A DNA stretch of 64,000 nt from Palsa-1392 sp963819975 (GTDB lineage Bacteria > Verrucomicrobiota > Verrucomicrobiia > Chthoniobacterales > UBA10450). Shown piece after piece: positions 44,249 to 52,670 of this stretch; the first letter of the stretch is position 1, and every line of letters begins with the position of its first letter. Below the pieces are notes generated by a model. The model did not search any database. It worked only from the letters and a program-made list of their open reading frames with translations, and was not told the DNA's origin. The stretch lies in NCBI GenBank assembly GCA_963819975.1, contig CAWFYE010000007.1, positions 767,188 to 831,187 on the forward strand, written 5' to 3'. Both the position numbers and the translations under genes were made by a program.

Positions 44249-45526
44249 CTAGTGCTCGACCACTGCTGGAGCCGGTGACTCATTCAAAGTCGCGGCGGTG
44301 ACCGGCATGCCGAGAAGCTGGTCGTAGATCCGCTCAATCTTGCGGCAGATTTGTCGCCAATCGAAATCGGCAAGAACGGTGGCGCGGCCATTAGCTGCCA
44401 ATTCCGCAGCCAGGGTCCGGTTCTGCAACAAGGTGACGATCCCGCGACCAAGAGCCTCGTAATCGTGATTCGGAACAATGAAAGCGTCGTGCAGATGGCG
44501 AACACCCTTGGCCCCGCCGGCGAAGGAGACGACCGGCTTGCCAGCCAGCATGTAATTTAACAACTTGATCGGGTGCCCGGGACATTCGGGACGCGGTACG
44601 ACGGTCACGTCAGCGAGGGCGAGGTAACTGGGCAGATCAGCCAGCGCATGCGGTGCGATCCAGATAATGGATCGCGAGATCCCAAGCTCGTCCGCGAGCG
44701 CCTTGTGTTCCCTTTCGTGGGTCGCATTAACGAGCGGACTAACGATGAGCAAAAGAGCATCCGGTTGCGCCTGCAGAGCAACGGCAAAAGCGCGCAGCAG
44801 ATAATCGACCCGCTGGAAGGCGTTCAGAACGCCCGTGTACATCACGACCGGTCGCCCGTTGAGTTGGTATTGCTGGCGAAACTTCTCCGGCTCCGCATGA
44901 TCAAACATTTCCGGCTCGATGCCGGCGGGCACCATGTCGACTTTGCTCGCCGGGACTCGGTGCTCGAGGAACCAGTCCTTTAGTTCAGGCGAAACCGCGG
45001 TGATGTGATTGGGAAAGATTGGAATAAACCAATCCAAGGCGCGAGCGACGCCGTGAGCCAGGAAGGCTGGCCGGATAAACCGGTAGCCGGCCAGCTCGTC
45101 GGACATTAGGTTGACCGCATTGTAGAGGAGCGGCCGCCCCGTCAGCCATTTGGCCATGACTCCGACGAGTGCGCCTTCGTAGTTATGGGCGTGAATGATA
45201 TCTATCTGTTCCTCACGAATGACCCGGCAGAGCAGGCGGAGGAGCTGGAAATCGAGGACGAACTTATCCGGTGAAGGACCGACCTTGGCGTTATGTTCTT
45301 GTCGAAAAGGGGCCGTCCGATGGACCTTGGCGCGACGCACGCGGATGTCCTCCTGGCCAACTGGATAAGTCACAATATGAACATTGTGTCCCATATCCGT
45401 GAGCGTGTCGGACATTTCGCGGATACTCGCAGCCGAACCATGGTTGGCGGGGAAGGGGCAGGCCGCGACCATCGCGACTGAATAGCCGTCCTCCCTCGGG
45501 CGATCGTTAAGAGGGGCGCGGGTCAC
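44249..45526 (-). CDS. GT4-family glycosyltransferase
   Basis: 425-residue GT-B fold glycosyltransferase. N-terminal domain: ACPFPANHGSAASIREMSDTL and HAHNYEGALVG. C-terminal nucleotide-sugar domain: MYTGVLNAFQRVDYLLRA, and the GT4 E-x7-E region appears as PECPGHPIKLLNYMLAGKPVVS. It should transfer a sugar from a nucleotide donor to a growing lipid-linked glycan on the cytoplasmic face. It overlaps the acyltransferase gene by ATGA, and 155 nt separate it from the adaptor gene downstream. Sugar specificity is not predictable. Confidence 0.88.
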   Translation of the reverse strand: MTRAPLNDRPREDGYSVAMVAACPFPANHGSAASIREMSDTLTDMGHNVHIVTYPVGQEDIRVRRAKVHRTAPFRQEHNAKVGPSPDKFVLDFQLLRLLCRVIREEQIDIIHAHNYEGALVGVMAKWLTGRPLLYNAVNLMSDELAGYRFIRPAFLAHGVARALDWFIPIFPNHITAVSPELKDWFLEHRVPASKVDMVPAGIEPEMFDHAEPEKFRQQYQLNGRPVVMYTGVLNAFQRVDYLLRAFAVALQAQPDALLLIVSPLVNATHEREHKALADELGISRSIIWIAPHALADLPSYLALADVTVVPRPECPGHPIKLLNYMLAGKPVVSFAGGAKGVRHLHDAFIVPNHDYEALGRGIVTLLQNRTLAAELAANGRATVLADFDWRQICRKIERIYDQLLGMPVTAATLNESPAPAVVEH

Positions 45527-46134
45527 TTGGCGGCAGTAGCAGGCGCCTCGGTGGGCACCGGCATAATGGGGTTCTTCAGATATGCGCTGGTCGCTTCACG
45601 AGAGATAACGCGAGCCGGGACGCCGAAGACAGTGGCACCACTGGGCACATCAGTCACAACCACGGAGTTCGCGCTGACGACGACGTTATCACCAATTGTC
45701 ACGGCGCCGACCACCTTGCAGCCCGCTCCGAAGTAACAGTTGTTTCCGATCGTTGCCCGGCCGACACCGCGGACGTTCATGATGCTGGCGCCCTGGTTAA
45801 GAGTGCAGCTATGGCCGATCTCTTTCGCGAGGACAAGAATGCCGCAGAAGTTATGAATAACGAGACCAGGACCGATCTTGTTTTCCCGCGCGATATGGAT
45901 CCCCGTGACCGCCATGCAGAAGACGTTGATGAATAAATAAAGCGTGATCAGAATTTGGCGAATGACTGGAATGTTGACGGTGTAAGCCCAGGAGCCAAAT
46001 CGGTAAACGAGGACCGCAAAGGTACCGAATTCGAGGAACGGCGTGATGCGCTTGCGGAAGAAAGTCTGATCTTCTGGCCGGACGCCGAAACCTCGGGTCT
46101 TACGATCCAGATCAGCACGAATGAGTTCAAACAT
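45523..46134 (-). CDS. left-handed beta-helix (hexapeptide) acyltransferase, serine-acetyltransferase-like
   Basis: 203-residue protein: helical N-terminal half (ITPFLEFGTFAVLVYRFGSWAY, ILITLYLFINVFCMAVTG), then hexapeptide repeats (IGPGLVIHNFCGILVLAKEIGHSC, ATIGNNCYFGAGCKVVGAVTIGDNVVV) ending VFGVPARVI. This is the layout of CysE-like acetyltransferases, and the position in a glycan operon points to sugar O-acetylation rather than cysteine biosynthesis. The active-site His is plausibly the one in VIHNFCG. The start ATG 46134 lies 18 nt after the upstream AlkP gene. Confidence 0.85.
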   Translation of the reverse strand: MFELIRADLDRKTRGFGVRPEDQTFFRKRITPFLEFGTFAVLVYRFGSWAYTVNIPVIRQILITLYLFINVFCMAVTGIHIARENKIGPGLVIHNFCGILVLAKEIGHSCTLNQGASIMNVRGVGRATIGNNCYFGAGCKVVGAVTIGDNVVVSANSVVVTDVPSGATVFGVPARVISREATSAYLKNPIMPVPTEAPATAAK

Positions 46135-46152
46135 AGATTGATTTCTTTAGAA

Positions 46153-47868
46153 TTACTCGAGGTAGCCGAGAGCCTGGAGACGCTCTTCGACCTTGGCCGA
46201 CTCTTCGTCGGTGTAACCGCTCGGACGGTCTCCGCCTGAGGTGCCGGAGGCAGCACCAGATTGGACGGAATTCTGGGCCAGAAACTCGGGCCGGAAGGCA
46301 TCGGTCAGGACGGTCCCGTCCATGTCTTCGGGGACAGAAACTCCGAGGAGATGCAGGATGGTGGGAGCAAGATCGATCAGGTGCGAATTTTCAATTTCCG
46401 CACCGGTTTTGAGCGCGGGCGCGCGGGCCACGATGATGCCCTGCAACCGATGCGTCCCGCCCCACTCCGAGTTGGCAGAAGGTTTGTGTTCGCGAATGAT
46501 GAGAGCGGGCTTGTCCGTATCTTCTGGGAAACTCGGCTGAGTGGAGAAGAGACTATTCTCGCTCCACCAATCCAACACCAGATCGGCGCCTTCGTTCGCA
46601 AAGGGGCCGTGAAAAATTTCGTCCCGCCGATAGACCCGCTTGATGACCGGTTGGCCATCCCGCGGATCTTTCAACTCCGCGAGTTTGCCGATGATGAAGT
46701 TGATCAAGGCGTCGTAATCCGCGGGTTCGACGATTCCTTGTGGCTTCACGCCTTTCAAGTTGATCCAAATGCTCGGGGGCGAAGCAAGAACCTCGGAGCA
46801 ATAGGCTTTGGTTCGGCTCCAATCGATGCTCGTGAAAGAGGAGTAAGCCTCCTCGGTCTTTTTTAGCATCTTGGGAAAAAGGACGGCGAGACGGCTCTTC
46901 TGGCGCGAAGAGAGAGTGCCCCGGACGAGAGAAAAACCAAAACGCAGGACCTTGCTCGCAACAGTGCGCAGACCTGATGTCGCCTTCTTGTGATAATGCA
47001 GGAGACCAAGCTGGGCGAGGTAACGGTTAAGGAAAATCGTCCGGTCGACGACCGGTCCGCCACCGTGATCGGAAACGACAAAGACGGCGGTTTCGGGCGG
47101 GAGGCGGTCGATGATCTGGCCCGCGGCAGCATCGAGGCGTTCGTAGACTCTGCGGACCGCGTTTCCAAACTTTGGCGCCAGTTTTGGATCATGGATGAAG
47201 TGATCTTTATCCATGTGCTGCCAGAAATAATGCTGAACGGTGTCGATCGACATGAAAACGAACATCATCACGTCCTGTGGATGGTTCTCGAGCAGGTAGA
47301 GCGCGGCTTTCGTCCACTGCTTGTCCATCTGCTCCATTTCGGCGAGGACCTGCTCGCGTCGTTCATCGGTCGACATCGCGCCGAGAAAACGAAGATCGAG
47401 TTGTATTTCGCCAAGGTGGTTGAGCAATTCTTCCCGCAGCTCGGGAGGATGAATGAACGGGCTCGATTCCGATGGCGTATCCATGCCCGAAATTTGGAAA
47501 CCATTTAGCGGCTCTGGAGGATAGGTGAACGGGATGTTCATCGTCCCGACCGAGTAGCCGGCATCATTCAAAAGTTTCCAGACGGTCGGCGAGCGGCGCG
47601 AGGTCGCGTTCGCGTAGTTCATTGCGTAACCACCGTGCTCGGTCTCGACGAAATGGAAGATGCCGTGTTTCCCGGGATTCTTGCCGGTCATGAACGATGT
47701 CCAAGCCGGCGGAGTGATCGGGGGCCGGACGGACTCCAGCGAGCCGGAGACGCCGGCGTTCATCAGCTTGGCCAGATTTGGCATGTTCCCGTCGGCCATC
47801 CAAGGCCGGATGACGGTCCACGTCGCGGAATCCAAGCCGATAACGACTACCTTCGGAACCTTCTTCAC
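46153..47868 (-). CDS. AlkP-superfamily phosphodiesterase/phosphatase, copy 2
   Basis: 571-residue protein paralogous over its full length to 18509-20125: VIGLDSATWTV, PPAWTSFMTGKNPGKHGIF, SIDTVQHYFW, VSDHGGGPVVDR, IDWSRTKAYCSEVLASPPSIWIN and WGGTHRLQG. The metal-binding Asp/His set appears complete. It ends in the motif VEERLQALGYLE, a tail seen on many relatives and missing from copy 1. No signal peptide is seen, so cytosolic. It sits between the heptose-kinase and acyltransferase genes in the polysaccharide operon, suggesting hydrolysis or transfer on a phosphorylated or nucleotide-linked intermediate. Confidence 0.87.
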   Translation of the reverse strand: MKKVPKVVVIGLDSATWTVIRPWMADGNMPNLAKLMNAGVSGSLESVRPPITPPAWTSFMTGKNPGKHGIFHFVETEHGGYAMNYANATSRRSPTVWKLLNDAGYSVGTMNIPFTYPPEPLNGFQISGMDTPSESSPFIHPPELREELLNHLGEIQLDLRFLGAMSTDERREQVLAEMEQMDKQWTKAALYLLENHPQDVMMFVFMSIDTVQHYFWQHMDKDHFIHDPKLAPKFGNAVRRVYERLDAAAGQIIDRLPPETAVFVVSDHGGGPVVDRTIFLNRYLAQLGLLHYHKKATSGLRTVASKVLRFGFSLVRGTLSSRQKSRLAVLFPKMLKKTEEAYSSFTSIDWSRTKAYCSEVLASPPSIWINLKGVKPQGIVEPADYDALINFIIGKLAELKDPRDGQPVIKRVYRRDEIFHGPFANEGADLVLDWWSENSLFSTQPSFPEDTDKPALIIREHKPSANSEWGGTHRLQGIIVARAPALKTGAEIENSHLIDLAPTILHLLGVSVPEDMDGTVLTDAFRPEFLAQNSVQSGAASGTSGGDRPSGYTDEESAKVEERLQALGYLE

Positions 47869-47929
47869 GTGGCGACGAGGTTACCCGCCTCCTGAGCGGG
47901 CGTAAAGGGCTGACCGGAAATCGTAATGT

Positions 47930-48985
47930 TCATTTGTAGACCCTCCAGGTTTGCATTCCCACCGGGTCGAACCGGAAATCGGTCACCGTCGTCCCCAGTG
48001 CGCTGAGGCGCTCCCGGACGATGTGGCGCTTGTTAAAGGGACAGTAAAGGAGGAGATGGCCGCCACCGCCCGCACCCGTGATCTTGCCGCCGATCGCGCC
48101 TGCCTTGCGCGCTTCTTCGTAGAGTTCGTCAATGCGCGGAGTGGTGATGCCCTTGGCCATCTGCTTCTTTTGCAGCCACCCCTCGTGCAACATCTCGCCG
48201 AAACGATCGAGATCGCTCGCGAGGAGCGCCTTTTTCATGTCGTAGGCAATCGCTTTTACCTGGTCCATGGCGGCCAGCGGAGCCGCTTCTTTATTCTTCG
48301 CACTCTCCATCTGGCTGTCGATGATGGGCTGCGATTCGCGGCTCCCGGTGAAGCAGAGGATCAGGTTGTATTCGAGCTCGTTGATCAGGTATTCGCTCAA
48401 TCGGAGCGGAGTGACGATCACCTCTTCGCCGTTGAATTCCATGAAATTAAACCCGCCAAAAGCCGCCGCCCACTGATCCTGGCGACCGCCTTTGATTCCG
48501 ACATCATTTCGCTCGATGTCGTACGCGAGCTTGGCCATGCCGTCGGAGGTGATGGGCAGTCCTAACAACTCGCGGAAGAGCCCAATCAACGCAACGGTGA
48601 AGGTCGACGAGCTGCCTAAACCCGATCCGGGAGGAGCGTCGGCGTGAACAAAAAGGTCGAACCCGTCCGTCCGAAATTTGTCCAGATCGAAGCGCTTTAG
48701 GACGCCCTTGACCAGGTCCATCTGGCCGTCGAACTGGAAATGCTCTTCCTGGGTCCAATAGACGACCGTCCCATAATCAAAGGAGCGAAAACCGATCGAG
48801 CGCTCCGATTTCGGAACCAGCGTACCGTAGACGTATCGCGAGATGGTGGCGTTCAGGACGCAACCGCCATGGGTATCGGAGTATGGCGAAACGTCCGTGC
48901 CGCCACCACCGAAGCTCAGGCGGAGCGGCGTCCGCGCGCGCACCATTCTGATTTGGCTGAGATAGTTTTTTGGTTGCGGAGTCAT
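47930..48985 (-). CDS. hddA: GHMP-family sugar kinase, D-glycero-D-manno-heptose-7-phosphate kinase-like
   Basis: 351-residue GHMP kinase with the N-terminal RARTPLRLSFGGGGTDVSPY, the ATP-binding loop PPGSGLGSSSTFTVALIG and the C-terminal glycine-rich GGKITGAGGGGHLLLYC. This combination is characteristic of HddA, which phosphorylates D-glycero-D-manno-heptose 7-phosphate at C1. gmhA at 52082 and an hddC-like gene at 11436 in the same window support the assignment. Met14 (48946) is a plausible alternative start. It lies 20 nt after one AlkP gene and 61 nt before another. Confidence 0.87.
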   Translation of the reverse strand: MTPQPKNYLSQIRMVRARTPLRLSFGGGGTDVSPYSDTHGGCVLNATISRYVYGTLVPKSERSIGFRSFDYGTVVYWTQEEHFQFDGQMDLVKGVLKRFDLDKFRTDGFDLFVHADAPPGSGLGSSSTFTVALIGLFRELLGLPITSDGMAKLAYDIERNDVGIKGGRQDQWAAAFGGFNFMEFNGEEVIVTPLRLSEYLINELEYNLILCFTGSRESQPIIDSQMESAKNKEAAPLAAMDQVKAIAYDMKKALLASDLDRFGEMLHEGWLQKKQMAKGITTPRIDELYEEARKAGAIGGKITGAGGGGHLLLYCPFNKRHIVRERLSALGTTVTDFRFDPVGMQTWRVYK

Positions 48986-49005
48986 GTTCCAGCGCGAGGC
49001 GTGCT

Positions 49006-50466
49006 CTAGCTAACGAGTGGTTTGCCTTCCATGTCTTGCGGGATGGCGAGGCCCAGGATCTCTAGGACCGTCGGCGCTACGTCGGTGATTTGGGCGCCTT
49101 TAAGCTGACGCGATCCAGAGGTGCCGCCGGCCGGTCGCCACAGGATCATGCCGTTCTGCGCGTGGTTCGCACCGTCGGGACCGGTGTCGTTTTCAAAGGT
49201 GTGCAGTTTTCCGCCGCCGATCGTCCCGACCGAGCGCCAGTAGAGATCGCCGAAATAGACGATCAAATCCGGCGCCACGCCGCGGACTTCCTTGTAAAGC
49301 TCTTCCGGCCGGAAGACCTGGGTGCCGATGTCGCGCCCGTTTTCGTCCGGAATGGATTTGAGCCCGGCAATGAGCTCGTCGCGCACTTTCTCGTAATCTT
49401 CCGGCGCGATCGTGCCTTCCGGTTCGCGTCCTGCGACATTCAGAAACACTCGCGCGTAATAGCCGCCGTCACCCCACGCCTTGGTCCGCGGCCAATCGAT
49501 CTTGACCTTGGAAAGCGGAACGGCGCTCGCCGGTTGCTCCTTCAAAGTCAGATAACCATTCGCCATCAGCCATTCGTTGACACAAATCCCGCCATCCATC
49601 CGCTTCGCGCCGTGGTCGGAGACGACGAGCACATCCGTGTGTTCGTCGGCGAACTTCAGGAGTTCGCCAATCTCGCGGTCGACTTCCTTGTAGTAGTCGT
49701 GGATTGCGGTCTCCAGCTTGTTCCCTTTTTCGTAGAAGCGATGCGCTGGATCCATGTTGTCCCAAAGTGCGTGATGGATTCGGTCGGTTCCCATCTCGAC
49801 CATGATGAAATAATCCCAGTCGTCCTTTGCCAGGAGATGGCGGGCGAGCTGGAACCGCTTCCTGGTCATCTCGTAAATGTCGGCCAGGATCTTCTCCTTG
49901 TTCCCGGAGCGGAAATCGCGCACGTCGAGAATGTATTCGCCGATCACCTGCTCGATCTCTTGTTTGAAAGCCGGCGGATACGTGTATTCGCAGGAAGTGT
50001 CGGGTGTGAGAAAGTCCGTCACCATCGTTCCATTGAGCGGTTTCGGCGGATAGGTGCCAGGCACGCCGATGACGATGGAGCGCTTGCCCCGCTGGGAGAG
50101 AATTTCCCAGAGCCGATCTTCTTTGATCGCGAGCGAGTTGGCGATTGAGTAGCGATCGTAGGAATGATCGGCGCGGTTCCGAAATCCATAAACACCAAGG
50201 CGGCCCGGACTCTTCGACGACATCATGACGGACCAGGCCGGAACGGTAATCGGCGGATCGCAAGAACGGAGCTCGCCATGCACTCCTTGCTCGTAGAGCG
50301 ATCTTAGGTTCGGCAGATCATCAAGCCAGCGGTCGAAGATCAACTCCGGGGCGGCGCAATCGAGCCCGATGACCATGACGCGGCGGCGCGAGCCGTTGCT
50401 GGACACGAACGGCGTCTCGGTCGGCTTTTCGTCGGTCGATTTACGGGAGAAAAGGCTTTTTAACAT
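49006..50466 (-). CDS. AlkP-superfamily phosphodiesterase/phosphatase, copy 3 (divergent)
   Basis: 486-residue relative of the two other AlkP proteins but clearly more diverged: VIGLDCAAPELIFDRW, PPITVPAWSVMMSSKSPGRLG, MGTDRIHHALWDN, VVSDHGAKRMDGG and NHAQNGMILW at the equivalent metal and active-site positions. The loop around the nucleophile has Ser-Val-Met-Met-Ser-Ser where the others have Thr-Ser-Phe-Met-Thr-Gly, so specificity probably differs. The start at ATG 50466 is chosen; ATG 50511 is also in frame. It is followed 20 nt later by the hddA-like gene. Confidence 0.83.
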   Translation of the reverse strand: MLKSLFSRKSTDEKPTETPFVSSNGSRRRVMVIGLDCAAPELIFDRWLDDLPNLRSLYEQGVHGELRSCDPPITVPAWSVMMSSKSPGRLGVYGFRNRADHSYDRYSIANSLAIKEDRLWEILSQRGKRSIVIGVPGTYPPKPLNGTMVTDFLTPDTSCEYTYPPAFKQEIEQVIGEYILDVRDFRSGNKEKILADIYEMTRKRFQLARHLLAKDDWDYFIMVEMGTDRIHHALWDNMDPAHRFYEKGNKLETAIHDYYKEVDREIGELLKFADEHTDVLVVSDHGAKRMDGGICVNEWLMANGYLTLKEQPASAVPLSKVKIDWPRTKAWGDGGYYARVFLNVAGREPEGTIAPEDYEKVRDELIAGLKSIPDENGRDIGTQVFRPEELYKEVRGVAPDLIVYFGDLYWRSVGTIGGGKLHTFENDTGPDGANHAQNGMILWRPAGGTSGSRQLKGAQITDVAPTVLEILGLAIPQDMEGKPLVS

Positions 50467-50609
50467 GGTGACGTGCCGGAGTTCAGTTAGCAGATGGCGC
50501 GCCAGTGACACGCTGAGGAAACTGGATCAAACTGCCAGTATACTGGCTCCGCCGCGGCCTTCGAACTGCATTTCTTGTTAAACATAGAAAAAAGATGAAA
50601 TGATCGCCA

Positions 50610-50630
50610 GCTGGGAATGGGTTTCCCAGC
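50610..50630 (-). terminator. perfect hairpin with downstream T-rich tract, possible terminator
   Basis: GCTGGGAA (50610-50617) and TTCCCAGC (50623-50630) form a perfect 8-bp stem with a 5-nt loop. On the - strand, a T-rich tract (CTTTTTTC) follows about 15 nt later. It lies about 160 nt after the end of the GT2 gene and upstream of the AlkP copy 3 gene, so it could limit read-through between the two. The spacing to the T-tract is longer than in a standard intrinsic terminator. Confidence 0.35.
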
Positions 50631-50788
50631 GGATCGAATCGGGGCTTTAAGGCCGGCCGAAATGAACTTCGCCCCGCCGAGTTAAGCTGCGCCCGCTTCC
50701 CATCCGGCCCATTCGCCCTAACCAGCGGCGAAAAATGGGATCGGCTTGGAGGAGGCTACTCGGCAAAGCAACGATTGCGCGTGTCGTT

Positions 50789-51682
50789 CTACCTCGCCGA
50801 CTCGACACTCAGGCGGCTAGCCAGCACCCGCGAGCCTCCTCGGACCGCATCGTAGCCGTTTTCCTGGCGATACGAACCCGTCTCGACGAGCGCCGCTTCC
50901 GTCCGGAAAAGTCCCGGCTGTTCATGGGTCACATTCCGGAGCTGTCCCCAAAGCCGGAACAGCTCTTTGAATGCTTTCGCTATGACTCGCAAATTTGCGC
51001 CCGACGGCTTCCCGGCTCGTCGCGGATAGTGGCTTACTTTCACCTCGTGAATCCGCATCCCGAAGCTGTTCGCCTGGGCCAAAATCTCCGTGTTGACCAT
51101 TGCGCCGACGGAACGGATTTGCACCCGGTCGAAAACGGAGCGCTGAAAAATCTTAAACGCGCAATCGATATCGCGCACTTTCACCCCGAGGACCATGCGG
51201 ACGAGTGTCCGCCAACCCCAAGCGTTGATCAGTCGGTGAGGCGGGTCTTGCCGCTTGGCGCGGTACCCGGTCACGATCTCATAATGGCTAGCCCAGTCGA
51301 TCAGGTTTTCAAGTTCCTGGAGATCGAATTGCCCATCCGAATCGGTGAAGAAAATATAGTCGAGACGGGCCGCCAGGATGCCGCTTTTGAGGGCCGCACC
51401 GTAACCGCGATTCTCGACATGATGAATCGCCCGAACTTCTGGATATTGCTCGGCGAGTTCATCGCAGATCGGGGTCGTCGCATCCCGGCTGCCGTCATTT
51501 ACCAGGATGATTTCCCAAGTTTGCGCAATTTTCGGGAGGACCATCCGGGCGGCCTCGACGGTGTGGCGAATGTTGGCTTCTTCGTTAAAGGCGGGGAAGA
51601 TGACCGAGAGGGTAACGGGAAGCGTCGACTTCCTTTTGCTGTAGGTTTCCCGTTCGGTCTCTGCGCTGGATAGGTCTCTCAT
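50789..51682 (-). CDS. GT2-family glycosyltransferase, polyprenyl-phosphate-mannose-synthase-like
   Basis: 297-residue GT-A enzyme: SVIFPAFNEEANI, EIILVNDGSRDAT, YIFFTDSDGQFDLQEL (the D-x-D metal site) and RDIDCAFKIFQR. The layout resembles dolichyl- or undecaprenyl-phosphate sugar transferases without membrane helices. Products of this type are the lipid-linked donors used by GT39-type enzymes, and one is encoded at 35456-38728. The start is ATG 51682; an extension to 51820 is open but lacks support. A 322-nt gap separates it from the next gene on the same strand. Confidence 0.85.
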   Translation of the reverse strand: MRDLSSAETERETYSKRKSTLPVTLSVIFPAFNEEANIRHTVEAARMVLPKIAQTWEIILVNDGSRDATTPICDELAEQYPEVRAIHHVENRGYGAALKSGILAARLDYIFFTDSDGQFDLQELENLIDWASHYEIVTGYRAKRQDPPHRLINAWGWRTLVRMVLGVKVRDIDCAFKIFQRSVFDRVQIRSVGAMVNTEILAQANSFGMRIHEVKVSHYPRRAGKPSGANLRVIAKAFKELFRLWGQLRNVTHEQPGLFRTEAALVETGSYRQENGYDAVRGGSRVLASRLSVESAR

Positions 51683-52081
51683 ATGCGTGAATGGTAGATA
51701 CTGGTTCCTGCTGGAGTTTATGAAGTTTCGAAATTTTTGTATAGCGAATTCTGGTGTCCGCTTACCTTTTGAGGGTGTTGTCTGGGCCTTTAAGCACAAA
51801 CTGCACCCGCGCCATTTCACTCAATCCCTCGGAACGGTCATCCCCTCCGTGGGGTCGAAGGGATCAACACTCTCCGCGAATTGTAATCGCGTGGTAAGCC
51901 TTTATTGGTTTTCCCGAAATCCAGTTGTACGACATCTGACCCCCTGAAGGCAAGGAAAATGAAATCTCCGCCATATTTCGTTTAGGGCCCCGCGAGGCGC
52001 GAAGCAGCTTAATCGGTTGCAACTCCGGTTTTCCGATTGTATCGGCAATCAGATTTGACCACCATTTTTCTGGAGGAAACT
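51683..52081. other. intergenic region between divergent glycosyltransferase and gmhA genes
   Basis: 399 nt of lower G+C content than its flanks, expected to hold promoters for both neighbours. An open frame at 51687-51947 looks non-coding (no motif, odd composition). A strong ribosome-binding site (GGAGGAAAC) is visible just before gmhA. I could not pick a convincing -10/-35 pair. Confidence 0.45.
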
Positions 52082-52660
52082 ATGGCCGACATTACCCTTC
52101 ATTTGCAGGAATCGATTCGCGCTGCCTGCAACACTTTTGAGTCGCTGAAAAACCTCGCGCAGCCGGTCGCCGAGGCTGCGGATGCGATGGTGGAATGCCT
52201 TTGCGCGGGGCGAAAATTGCTCGTCTGCGGCAATGGCGGCAGCGCGGCCGACGGCGCGGATTTTTCGGCCGAGTTCGGTTGCCGTTTCGTGACTGACCGG
52301 CGCCCTTATCCGGCGCTCAACCTCGCGCAAGGTGGCAGCCTGATGAGCGCGATCGGCAACGACTACGGCTACGATGAAGTCTTCGCCCGGCAGGTCGCCG
52401 GCCTTGGGCAGAAGGGCGATGTTTTGATCGCGATCACGACGAGCGGCAACTCGAAAAACATCCTCCGCGCCCTCGAGGAAGGGAAGGCGCGCGGCCTAAA
52501 AACAGTGGCGTTGCTCGGCCGGGACGGCGGGCCGGCCAAAGGAATGGCGGCAATCGAACTCCTGGTTCGGAGCGAAACGACGGCGCGAATTCAGGAAGCG
52601 CACAAGTTTCTCCTTCATGTCATCTGCGGCCTGGTCGATGCCCGGCTCCCGAAGGCCTGA
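52082..52660 (+). CDS. gmhA: sedoheptulose-7-phosphate isomerase
   Basis: 192-residue SIS-domain protein that makes D-glycero-D-manno-heptose 7-phosphate, the first step of heptose synthesis. Diagnostic segments are LLVCGNGGSAADGADFSAEF, FVTDRRPYPALNL, GNDYGYDEVFARQV and ITTSGNSKNILRAL. ATG 52082 is preceded by GGAGGAAAC at proper spacing. Together with the hddA- and hddC-like genes it gives the GDP-heptose branch except for the phosphatase GmhB. It is convergent with the histidine kinase gene 10 nt away. Confidence 0.95.
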   Translation: MADITLHLQESIRAACNTFESLKNLAQPVAEAADAMVECLCAGRKLLVCGNGGSAADGADFSAEFGCRFVTDRRPYPALNLAQGGSLMSAIGNDYGYDEVFARQVAGLGQKGDVLIAITTSGNSKNILRALEEGKARGLKTVALLGRDGGPAKGMAAIELLVRSETTARIQEAHKFLLHVICGLVDARLPKA

Positions 52661-52670
52661 TCGATCTGCG

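Noticed and set aside
49090..50148. 352-codon open frame on the + strand
   Set aside because: Antisense to the AlkP copy 3 gene, whose metal-binding motifs are conserved. The frame has no recognisable domain.
50735..51673. 312-codon open frame on the + strand
   Set aside because: Antisense to the GT2 gene with its intact D-x-D and NDGS motifs. It is a shadow frame.
51687..51947. 86-codon frame in the gap before gmhA
   Set aside because: No ribosome-binding site or family feature, and the composition is unlike neighbouring genes.
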